Below are positions 56,119 through 64,000 of a stretch of 64,000 nucleotides of DNA, in pieces; position 1 is the first letter of the stretch, and each line of letters starts with the position of its first letter. Position numbers and translations under genes: made by a program. The stretch is from NCBI GenBank assembly GCA_013420905.1, contig JAAXNY010000001.1, positions 4,836,001-4,900,000 on the forward strand, written 5' to 3'. The notes beneath the pieces are model-generated. The model ran no database searches, had not been told where the DNA came from, and was given only the letters and a program-made list of their open reading frames with translations. Source of the DNA: Collybia mongolica (taxonomy: Eukaryota; Basidiomycota; Agaricomycetes; Agaricales; Clitocybaceae).

Positions 56119-59100
56119 GCTGTTGAAAAGACAACCGGAGCAGGATTTTCGGCCTTCGATGAATTAATCCAAAGTGATCAAGGAGAGCTAGCCGTAGAAA
56201 TTGCTGAAGATGAGAACGGAAATTTTATTATAACGGGTTATAGACACCCTACTGATAAACGGAATTTTGGTCACAAAGAACTTAGAGATGTCTTTTTGTC
56301 TAGAAGTGATGTGAACATGAATAGTACAGTACCTGAACGCGAATTACTAGCCACGTACTTGGCTTCCGTAGATGAGCGCGATGGACCAGTGATAAACTAC
56401 GAGCAGAACAGCAGCGACCCAGCAAGTACACCCACTAGACCTATGACATACGCTCAAAAACAGCCCATGACCGATAAAGCTTTAAGTAAATTAAAGCAGT
56501 GGCAAATTGGCACCAACAAGCGCGGTCTTGGAACTGCAACAAGTGAAAAGTGTAATATTGAGCCCATGGATCAGCTAGTAGGAAAGAAGTATAAACCAGT
56601 ACATTTGAAAACAAAACCAACACTGGCGGACCTGCCTGATAAATTTAGAATTATCAGAGATATAAAGGGTGACCCTTTAGCAGCCCTACCTGTTCTAACG
56701 CCTAACCCACCTCCGTTTAAACCAACTGGAAGGTATACTGAGGAAAGGCGCGCGGAATTCCAAAGGGTACACGAAGAAGAGAGCTTCTTAAAACCTAAAG
56801 AGATGGATATAATCCACGACTTTATGTGCAAACATAATGATGGTTTTGCCTGGAATGATAGTGAGCACGGTAGCTTTAAGAAGGAATATTTTCCTCCCAT
56901 CGAGATACCAGTAGTCCCACATACGCCGTGGACAGAAAGGAACATTAGAATCCCACCAGGGATCTATGAAGATGTTTGTAAAATCATCAAAACTAAAATT
57001 GATGCAGGAGTCTATGAGAGATCCAATTCATCATATAGGTCTAGATGGTTTACCATATTAAAGAAAGGCCCAGGAAAGAAGCTTAGAATTGTACATAGTC
57101 TAGAACCGCTGAATGCAGTCACAATAGTGCACTCGGGCTTACCACCCGCTACTGAAGAACTAGCAGAACACTTCGCAGGGCGCGCTTGTGGCGGAATGAT
57201 GGATCTATATGTAGGATACGATGAGAGGCCTTTAGCAGAAACCTCGCGCGATCTAACCATGTTCCAAACACCATTTGGCGCGCTGAGACTAGTAACACTT
57301 CCTATGGGATGGACAAATTCAGTTCCAATATTTCATGATGATGTCACATACATCCTACAGGATGAGGTACCACATGTCACAATACCCTACATTGATGATG
57401 TACCCGTGCGCGGTCCAGCAACGCGCTACGAACTGCCGGACGGAACAGAAGAAGAGCTACCTGGTGCTCCAGGTGTTAGGCGCTTCTTCTGGGAACATAT
57501 GCAAAATGTAAATCGCGTCGTACAGAGAATGAAGTATTCTGGAGGAACGTTTTCAGGATATAAGTCTATGTTATGCGCAAGTGAAATTCTAGTGGTAGGA
57601 CATAGATGTACCTATGAAGGACGAAAACCTACTACAGATAGAATCGGTGTAGTTGAAAGATGGGGACCATGCAAAGATGTCAGTGAAGTACGCGCTTACA
57701 TGGGAACTATTGGTGTATGCAGGAATTTCATTAAAGACTTCGCCCGTATAGGCCAACCAATTCAAAAGTTAACTAGAAGTAGCGAACCTTGGATATGGGG
57801 GCCTGAGCAAGAAGAAGCGCAGCAGCTATTGTTAGACGCACTTAAAAATAGCCCCGCGCTCCGTCCAATTAATTACACCTGGAATACGCCAGTGGTATTG
57901 TCAGTAGATACGTCATGGAAAGCCGTAGGCTACTATATCTATCAGGAAGACCCTGATATACCTGGAAGAAAGCACTATGCTAGATTTGACTCGATAACTC
58001 TGAATGAGCGCGAAGCGTGCTTCTCACAACCCAAACGAGAGCTATTCGGATTGATGAGAGTTCTAATGGCATGTTATTATTGGTTTATTGGAGTACGAAA
58101 TTTGGTAGTGGAAACGGATGCAAAGTACATTAAGGGGATGTTATCAAACCCAAGTCTAGGACCTAATGCAACGGTAAATAGGTGGATTGATAGGATACTT
58201 ATGTTCCACTTTACTCTGGTTCATAAAGCTGGTAAAGGCTTTGGCCCAGATGGTCTGTCAAGACGAGACGCGCGGCTAGGGGATCCTGTCTACCCGGACC
58301 CAGACGATGGTTACGACGAACCCTCAGGTCCTTTAAAGTTTATCAACCCAACGGAAGGGTTAGATGACCCTTTGGAGCTGTCAGATTTTAAAGAGGAGAT
58401 CGACACGTGCGGTGGATATTTATTCCAACTTGCGAAGGAAATCTCTGATTTTGAAGTTGAAGTAAACAATGCCTGGGCTGGTGAAGCAGCATTTATTGGA
58501 GAAGTAAAACAGCACTTAGGTTTAGGACGGTTCGGTATTCAAAGAGAAGCTTATCTAAAGCAACTTGTAAATACTACTGTCATACCCGATGAAAAGTTTA
58601 AATATGACCCTAATGTAAGGGAAGTATATGACGAGTCTAAACGAACACCTACGGCTCAGGAACAGGATAAAAACCTACCTTTAATAAAAGAATGGTTAAA
58701 AAGACCACAAAAGAGACCAAAAGGAATGACGGATCGCGCCTACCTAAAGTTTGCAAGGCAGGCGTCTAATTTCTTTTTGGATCCAGAAGGCAGGATGTAT
58801 AGGAAAAATATCGATAGCGCGCACCAGCTTGTTGTTGATAAAAATCACCGGACATATATGATGAGGGCGTCTCACGATTCTGTTGGACATAGGGGTTTCT
58901 ATGCAACAAAATCCTTAATAGATAAAAGATTTTGGTGGCCAGAAATGGAACGCGATGTATCATGGTATGTGAAGTCATGTCACATCTGTCAGACAAGGCT
59001 CTTAACTTTGTTGAGAATCCCTCCTGTCATAACCCACACGCCGTCTATATTCCAAGTATTGCATGTGGACACCATGTATATGAGCCCATCGTCTAATGGT

Positions 59101-60162
59101 TATAAATACATTGTCCAAGGAAGATGTGCGCTGTCTTCGTGGATGGAAGGCGCGCCCCTCAAATCTGAGGATGGCAAGACCTTGGGAAGGTGGCTGTTTG
59201 AAGAAGTAATTTGTAGATGGGGTTCCCTAATGGAAATTGTAACGGATAATGGTCCTGCCTTTGTCGCAGCCAAAGCGTGGCTGGAATCCAAGTATGGTAT
59301 TACAGGAATAAGTATATCACCATACAATTCCAAAGGAAATGGGATCGCCGAGCGCGCACATTGGGATGTGTGTCAAGCTGTCTTCAAAGCTACAGGTGGT
59401 GATGTAAAGAAGTGGTACTACTTCTTCCACCATGTAATGTGGGCTGACAGAATTACTATACGGAAAGGGACGGGTTGCTCCCCCTATTTTATGATTACGG
59501 GCGTGCACCCAACCTTACCGTTAGATATTATTGAAGCCACTTGGTTAGTAAAGTTACCAGGAAAAATATTGACTACAGAGGAACTCATTGGGTTTAGAGC
59601 GCAGGCTCTAGCTAAGCACGTCCAGCATGTGGCCGATATGAGGAAACGTATCAATATAGAAAAACGAAGGAGACTATTACAGTATGAGAAGGATCACAGC
59701 ACGACCATCAGAGACTATGATTTCAAACCAGGAAGTTTAGTACTAGTTAGAAATACCGAGGTCGAAAGTTCGCTCGATAAAAAGCTGAAGCCACGGTACC
59801 TGGGACCAATGATAGTCCTGAGACAAAACCGCGGGGGAGCCTATATTGTTTGCGAAATGGATGGATCGGTGTGGCAACATAAGGTGGGGGCGTTTAGGGT
59901 TATTCCCTATTTTGCTAGGAGTACAATTGAACTGCCGGATAATCTGCAAGACCTAATAGACATCTCTAGTGAAACACTAAATGCTTTAGTGGAATCGAAA
60001 GATCCCGCTAATAGGCAAGTTTACAAGGAGCGTGACTATACTTTTGACAGAGTCCAATTGGATCAGTCCGATTCAGAGTCAAGCTCTAGTGAGAACACTG
60101 AGGAGGGGATAGCGCCGGCGCTACCACAAACTACTATGGCACACCGGAAGTTGCATAGGTGA
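56119..60162 (+). CDS. Pol of outer retroelement (RT-RNaseH-integrase)
   Basis: The frame is open from 56119, overlapping the protease ORF in -1; the first in-frame ATG that leaves a long product is at 56317. After a variable N-terminus come reverse transcriptase ([29 protein letters not shown], catalytic PYIDDVPV), RNase H ([27 protein letters not shown]), the integrase HHCC finger ([11 protein letters not shown]...CHICQ) and core ([27 protein letters not shown]), then a beta-rich C-terminus ([20 protein letters not shown]) like the GPY module. No chromodomain is seen. No stops or shifts, so the protein is probably intact. The RT ([11 protein letters not shown]) is distant from the inner gypsy element, so this is a different lineage. 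Confidence 0.85.
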   Translation, partial: AVEKTTGAGFSAFDELIQSDQGELAVEIAEDENGNFIITGYRHPTDKRNFGHKELRDVFLSRSDVNMNSTVPERELLATYLASVDERDGPVINYEQNSSDPASTPTRPMTYAQKQPMTDKALSKLKQWQIGTNKRGLGTATSEKCNIEPMDQLVGKKYKPVHLKTKPTLADLPDKFRIIRDIKGDPLAALPVLTPNPPPFKPTGRYTEERRAEFQRVHEEESFLKPKEMDIIHDFMCKHNDGFAWNDSEHGSFKKEYFPPIEIPVVPHTPWTERNIRIPPGIYEDVCKIIKTKIDAGVYERSNSSYRSRWFTILKKGPGKKLRIVHSLEPLNAVTIVHSGLPPATEELAEHFAGRACGGMMDLYVGYDERPLAETSRDLTMFQTPFGALRLVTLPMGWTNSVPIFHDDVTYILQDEVPHVTIPYIDDVPVRGPATRYELPDGTEEELPGAPGVRRFFWEHMQNVNRVVQRMKYSGGTFSGYKSMLCASEILVVGHRCTYEGRKPTTDRIGVVERWGPCKDVSEVRAYMGTIGVCRNFIKDFARIGQPIQKLTRSSEPWIWGPEQEEAQQLLLDALKNSPALRPINYTWNTPVVLSVDTSWKAVGYYIYQEDPDIPGRKHYARFDSITLNEREACFSQPKRELFGLMRVLMACYYWFIGVRNLVVETDAKYIKGMLSNPSLGPNATVNRWIDRILMFHFTLVHKAGKGFGPDGLSRRDARLGDPVYPDPDDGYDEPSGPLKFINPTEGLDDPLELSDFKEEIDTCGGYLFQLAKEISDFEVEVNNAWAGEAAFIGEVKQHLGLGRFGIQREAYLKQLVNTTVIPDEKFKYDPNVREVYDESKRTPTAQEQDKNLPLIKEWLKRPQKRPKGMTDRAYLKFARQASNFFLDPEGRMYRKNIDSAHQLVVDKNHRTYMMRASHDSVGHRGFYATKSLIDKRFWWPEMERDVSWYVKSCHICQTRLLTLLRIPPVITHTPSIFQVLHVDTMYMSPSSNGYKYIVQGRCALSSWMEGAPLKSEDGKTLGRWLFEEVICRWGSLMEIVTDNGPAFVAAKAWLESKYGITGISISPYNSKGNGIAERAHWDVCQAVFKATGGDVKKWYYFFHHVMWADRITIRKGTGCSPYFMITGVHPTLPLDIIEATWLVKLPGKILTTEELIGFRAQALAKHVQHVADMRKRINIEKRRRLLQYEKDHSTTIRDYDFKPGSLVLVRNTEVESSLDKKLKPRYLGPMIVLRQNRGGAYIVCEMDGSVWQHKVGAFRVIPYFARSTIELPDNLQDLIDISSETLNALVESKDPANRQVYKERDYTFDRVQLDQSDSESSSSENTEEGIAPALPQTTMAHRKLHR

Positions 60163-60308
60163 TAAATCAGTATGGAAACAGAAGCAGTAAAGACAGTATA
60201 AGCAACTAAGCTAAGTAGTAAGGACAGTGTTAAGCCAAGTAAAGACAGTAATACAAAGGAGCGTGGGGAGAGACACCATAACTCAAGAGGAAGTTAATTG
60301 GACTGTCC
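60163..60308. other. Short repeat-rich spacer
   Basis: Several AGTAAAGACAGTA-like words in imperfect tandem, then a purine-rich tract near 60262. It separates pol from the convergent minus-strand gene. Confidence 0.5.
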
Positions 60309-61691
60309 TCAAGCAGATATGAAGTCGTCTTCAACCTCGGGCAAGGGCACGTCAGCCGGAGCTACCTCCTCCTTATCATTGTCATCCTGGTCATGGACTT
60401 CCGTAGCGCTCGCAGTGGCAGCCTCGTCAGAGCCCCCCTCCAGAGCGGCCTCGTTCATTAGACCGTTGAGGCGAGTAACCTCGTCCATAGTGGCATCACA
60501 ACGCTTCAATAAGAAGGACACTGTATGACTGATCTCCTCCAACTCAGCGCGGTAGTTTAAGAGCATCCTACCGAGGGCTTGCTTGGTGTGCGACATGGGA
60601 TCGCCCGCGTCTGCAATCAAGCGCGCCCGCGCTAAGACTACATCATGCTCCTTGGAGGGACGGAAGTCAATAAAGACACGAGTATCTGATGCACAGTCGG
60701 TATAAATTTAGAACCATCTATTATTAGAAAACGTACCCTCAGCAGATGCCTTTGGATCTTCATCCGGGGTGTCCTGCCTCGTACGCTTTTTGGGACGAAG
60801 AGTGCTGCCGCGATTGGGCTCGGAACGCTTACCGTCCTGTAGGAATAAGAAACAAAGTAATAGACAGAGCAAAAACAAGAATGGGTACCTTGATGGCAGC
60901 CTTTTCAGCCTTAGTCCTTTTGACACGGGGAACCTTAATGTTCTCCTTCTCCTTGCGGCTACAGGTGATTGGTCCTTCACTAAGGAGACGACTAGTCACT
61001 GATCCAGAGACAGCAGCACTAGCCGTAGCGCCGGAATCAATGACCATATTCTTGAGTAAAGAAGAGACGCCATTGAGTATGTCGCGCACTGACAGCGCGG
61101 TAGCTAAAAAGAAACATACCGAGTCAGTACCAGACATTTCAATGTCACCGTCATATTCACCGCCAGCAATGACCTCGCCTGGAATAGTGGTACCATCCGC
61201 TTCACCACCAGTAGCAGGGACCTAGTACCAGAAAACCATAGTTAAAGAGCAGTACAGTACGAGATGAGGTAAAAAGCACGCACCGCGGTTTGAGACAGGT
61301 GCTCAGTGCGGACCTTTTCACGGTGACGGTGAATAGCGGCAGTCAGAGTCACAATGTTACGGTAAACAGGCTCTTGAAGTAACTTGGGGTATACATGTTG
61401 TAGTCCCTGGAATGCCTTACGGACGCCAAAAATAACATTCTGCCAGGACCGCTCCGTCAAAACCAATTTGGACTCAGTCAGGAGTAGCTGTAAATTGTAA
61501 AAGTTGGTTACAAAAACGGCGTTTTTAAAAAGTGTAATTGGTAAAAAGTGTACCGCGGTTTCGCCTAACTTCCGGACGCTGACCCTTTGTTCAACAAGGG
61601 TGTCCATCGATAAACGAGCTTGAAAGGTGTGCCACTGAGCTTGGACCATCTTGAAGTTCTCAATGTCTTGATAGTTGGGGGGGCTAGTCAT
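60309..61691 (-). CDS. Hypothetical protein, 383 aa, five exons
   Basis: Exons on the minus strand: 61691-61554, 61487-61284, 61221-60889, 60836-60737 and 60685-60309. All introns are GT-AG (about 50-70 nt), and the exons sum to exactly 384 codons. The N-terminal half is helical (FKMVQAQWHTFQARLSMDTL, SWQNVIFGVRKAFQGLQHVY). The middle has an NLS-like KVPRVKRTKAEKAAIK and a basic KKRTRQ. The C-terminal helical region (LGRMLLNYRAELEEISHTVS) ends in a very acidic tail. No enzyme motif. I recall similar hypothetical proteins in agaricomycete genomes near retroelements but cannot verify this. It faces the outer pol tail-to-tail with 146 bp between. Confidence 0.75.
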
Positions 61692-62382
61692 AATGATGCA
61701 GAGGAAATTGATTCTTCGAACCAGAACATTGTAAAGAGAGTATAATAGAGTCGGGCGATGTCTTGGGACAAAAAGCACAGCCAGTGCCCTTTTTATACCT
61801 CTACGACTAGAGAAGCGCTACCCAGTCTCTCATTCGTTGCGCGCGTTCTATCCCCAGAAAAATCTATACATTTCAACTGAACAGGTCCGAGACGCGTGCC
61901 TAATTGAAATGCTGGGCCCAATTGAAAAAGGAGCTCCGTAAAAATTCATGTGGAGCGCGGCAGTGTCTGCATGACAACTGGGACAGTTGTTGTCAGTGTT
62001 GAGGGGGAGAGGGGTATAAGCAAAATCGATTTGGAAAAACCTACCAAGGTTACAAGGATTGAAATAGATTGTCTATAAAAAGTCAGTGATCGCGCCACAG
62101 TCTTAATGATCGAGAGAATTGCACCAGAATTAAACTGTACTATTTATAACTTAAGTAGCCAGTGCAAGGGCGGAAGCTTTCTTATGAAGACAATAGAACA
62201 ACGGGTAAACCAATTGTATTGTTTATAGTCCAGGGGACTGTATGTAGAAACATGTGTTGGACTTCAATTAATAAAATTGAAGCCCAACGAAAGGCGGGGG
62301 AATAAGTAGTATGTAAGGGCACAGGGGCCCGGGAAAACACAAGTAGATAAAAAAAAAACATAGGGGGGGGGGCGCGGCGCGG
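61692..62382. other. Intergenic region
   Basis: It contains the promoter side of the 60309-61691 gene and the 3' flank of the next minus-strand gene, including a TTTTTTTT/GGGGGGGG-like tract near 62350-62368. No gene is seen. Confidence 0.45.
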
Positions 62383-64000
62383 CTACTCCTCCTCGCTGTC
62401 AGGCACAGACGAAGAGGAACTTGACGACGAAGAACCGTCATCAACCTCTGCTTCTTCCTCCAAGGGCGGCCAAGGGAGGTTCTGGAAATCCGCGTAGAAG
62501 AGGAGAGCGCTCTCCGTGGCTGGCGTAGTCAGCAAGAGGTTTTGAAGGCCCTCCAGGCCTTCCTCCTCGTACAACTTACCGATGGTGCCAACTATGCGCG
62601 CCAACAAGGAGTTGCGCATTTCAAGCGCGCGGTTAGTGGCCTGAATGACCTCCGCGGCAAGAGAGTCTGCGTCGCCTAGCTGAGCATAGGCTTCAGCAAC
62701 CGCTAGTAGAATAAGTAAAATCATTAGTAAACGAAAAGACAGAAAGAAAATGGCTTACTAGAAATGCCCACACCAAGCATCGGCCCCAGATCCTCATGAA
62801 GCCTAGCGCGCTTCTGGGGAGTGAGACTGAAGCTGCACTTCCCCTTCTTGGCGGTGGCGCATTCAACGCACGGTTTACCCCAACCGTTGAAGGAGCACTC
62901 GATGTCGCTGCGGGTGGCGCACATTGTGCAAGGATAGCCCACCTAGTAAGGATGATCAGTAACAAGAAATAAAAGAGTAATGAACATATGGTAGAGCGCC
63001 GAGGCGCAAGGTCAGCCAGCAGGGAGGTAATAGGGGATTGTAGCGGCGTCAGCTCCCGGTTGGGAACCAGCGCGTGCTTGCGGCGTGTCGCCTGAACCCT
63101 ATCCCTAGAACGAGTGGTCTTACGTGACCGGCGAGGAGAAGGGGCCGCGGGAGGTAACAACTCCGCGAACCCCTCTTGAGCCAACTGGCGCGCGATCTCT
63201 TCATCAAAGAGCCGGAGCTTGGGGACCTCAACCTTTACCGGCGGCTGCCCAGAGGACTAAGGAGATAAAAATGAGTAAAAGTAAATGAGTTCAAAAGAGA
63301 AAAGAGACATACCGGACCTGCTTCCGAGGGACGCAGTGCGGCATCACTGCCAGCCCCCTGGGCGCGTGACATGTCGGACTAGAATTTTGAAAGCAAGTCA
63401 GGAATAATGTGAAACCCGTAAAGTAAAGGATAGTATATACCTGGGGAACCGCGCGGCCTTTGCCCTTGGACCCTTCGTTACACTTCCGCTTGAGGGGCTA
63501 TTGAAATAAGTCAACCACAGAAGAAAAGTAATAAAAAGCAGTATTAGACGAACCGCTGGTACCAAGACCGGGGAGTGCGCCGGCAAGGGCGCGGCGGACC
63601 AACTGTCCCGGTACTGATGGTAACGGCGCGGTGCGCCAACCATGCGAGGAGGGACGAGGAAAGTATCCTGAAAGATACTTTCACCATTGTCGCGCTCGAA
63701 GCGCGACCCCACCTGGTCCAGGACTTGCTCCACAGTGGGAGCCTGGCCCTAAAGTAAAAGGTAGTCAGCTTGACAAGGGCAGGCAGAGTAAAAAAGTAAA
63801 CAAGTCACTTACCAGAAGAATGGAATTGTGGCCCAGGTCAGTCAATATGACCGTGCGCCAGGAAGACCACGAAGCCTCGCACGCGTCGACTGGGATGCGC
63901 ATCACTTGAAGGTGAAGCGCGCGCAGGAGGAGAATAGCCGGATATGGCAGCGAAAAACGCGCGCCACGGACCACGCCAGTGATGGCATCCTGAGACCAGT
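62383..64000 (-). CDS. Hypothetical cysteine-rich protein, 3' part (runs off window)
   Basis: Minus-strand exons: 64000(partial)-63813, 63749-63554, 63497-63441, 63378-63313, 63256-62986, 62942-62759 and 62702-62383 (stop TAG). All junctions are GT-AG. The encoded protein has a helical N-terminal part (LLLRALHLQVMRIPVDACEA), an S/P/R-rich linker, a basic region (SPRRSRKTTRSRDR), a zinc-finger-like cluster CGYPCTMC...C...CVECATAKKGKC, and a C-terminal helical domain ending in a poly-Ser/acidic tail. The cysteine cluster resembles fungal binuclear-cluster-like hypothetical proteins but lacks the strict Zn2Cys6 spacing. It has the same orientation as the preceding gene. The start is outside the window. 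Function unknown. Confidence 0.7.

Larger units (their letters stand above)
48776..56167 (+). pseudogene. Protease ORF of outer retroelement, split by gypsy insertion
   Basis: The two parts are 48776-49011 and 55193-56167. The first is basic and acidic low-complexity sequence ending PYIDVPV. The second resumes VPYIPRRTERN and contains a retropepsin-like segment with LLDGGSQIVS as active site (DGG in place of the usual DSG/DTG), then IYLQVHIINSPAYKILLGRPF, the flap and second-strand region typical of retroviral-type aspartic proteases. The 6181-bp insert between them is flanked by a perfect CCCGT duplication, so removal restores the frame. The 3' end overlaps the pol frame by about 49 bases. 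Confidence 0.8.
45611..60300 (+). mobile_element. Outer Ty3/gypsy-like LTR retroelement, interrupted
   Basis: The gene order is gag (47259-48770), protease ORF (48776-49011 continued at 55193-56167) and RT-RNaseH-integrase (to 60162). Gag to protease and protease to pol are each in the -1 frame. A purine-rich GGAGCGTGGGGAGAGA near 60262-60277 could be a polypurine tract. The 3' LTR is not found, so the right boundary is approximate. Its genes keep open frames apart from the gypsy insertion. Confidence 0.7.

Noticed and set aside
1..64000. CRISPR arrays, integrases with att sites, bacterial defence systems
   Set aside because: Spliced genes and eukaryotic transposons dominate; no regularly spaced short repeats or prokaryotic gene clusters are present.

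Overview
The window looks like a chromosomal segment of a filamentous basidiomycete, most likely an agaricomycete. The reasons are many short GT-AG introns (about 45-60 nt), a KDZ-type transposase with the cysteine clusters typical of mushroom-forming fungi, chromodomain Ty3/gypsy elements, pogo/CENP-B and Tc1 DNA transposons, and a tandem family of seven-helix membrane proteins of a type common in agaricomycetes. Some proteins recall Rhizoctonia/Ceratobasidium sequences, but that assignment is from memory and is unproven. There are no bacterial operons, ribosome-binding sites, CRISPR arrays or convincing RNA genes.

Layout. Positions 1-715 hold the 3' part of one membrane-protein paralogue. 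About 30 kb of AT-rich nested transposons separate it from three further paralogues in tandem (31248-32553, 34104-35416, 36856-38177); only the third keeps an undamaged five-exon model (372 aa). The AT-rich block is built from an undescribed repeat family, here called R1. An outer R1 (1105-4132 plus 17234-18847) contains a second R1 in opposite orientation (4133-17233). The inner R1 carries two pogo/CENP-B transposons and two nearly identical, apparently intact Tc1 elements in inverted orientation. Split ends and TA duplications show that the 3.4 kb between the Tc1 copies has been inverted. Next come a truncated Pif1-helicase/ubiquitin-hydrolase-like pseudogene (18847-21057), a third R1 (21195-23537), a gag-like fragment with an LTR, and a decayed fourth R1 that contains a 674-bp MITE.

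Positions 39041-44619 are a KDZ element with an intact five-exon accessory gene (773 aa) and a transposase broken by three stops. From about 45611 there is a large LTR retroelement (gag, protease, pol) split in its protease ORF by a complete chromodomain gypsy element (49012-55192). The gypsy element has 448-bp LTRs, a CCCGT target duplication, and a primer-binding site complementary to its own predicted transcript start. After the outer pol, two spliced genes of unknown function lie on the minus strand (60309-61691, and 62383 to the window end).

Theme. Most inactivating changes here (premature stops, one splice donor, all LTR-LTR differences, decay of R1 copies) fit C-to-T or G-to-A change at CpG, as expected for methylated repeats. 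The Tc1 pair, by contrast, looks fresh.
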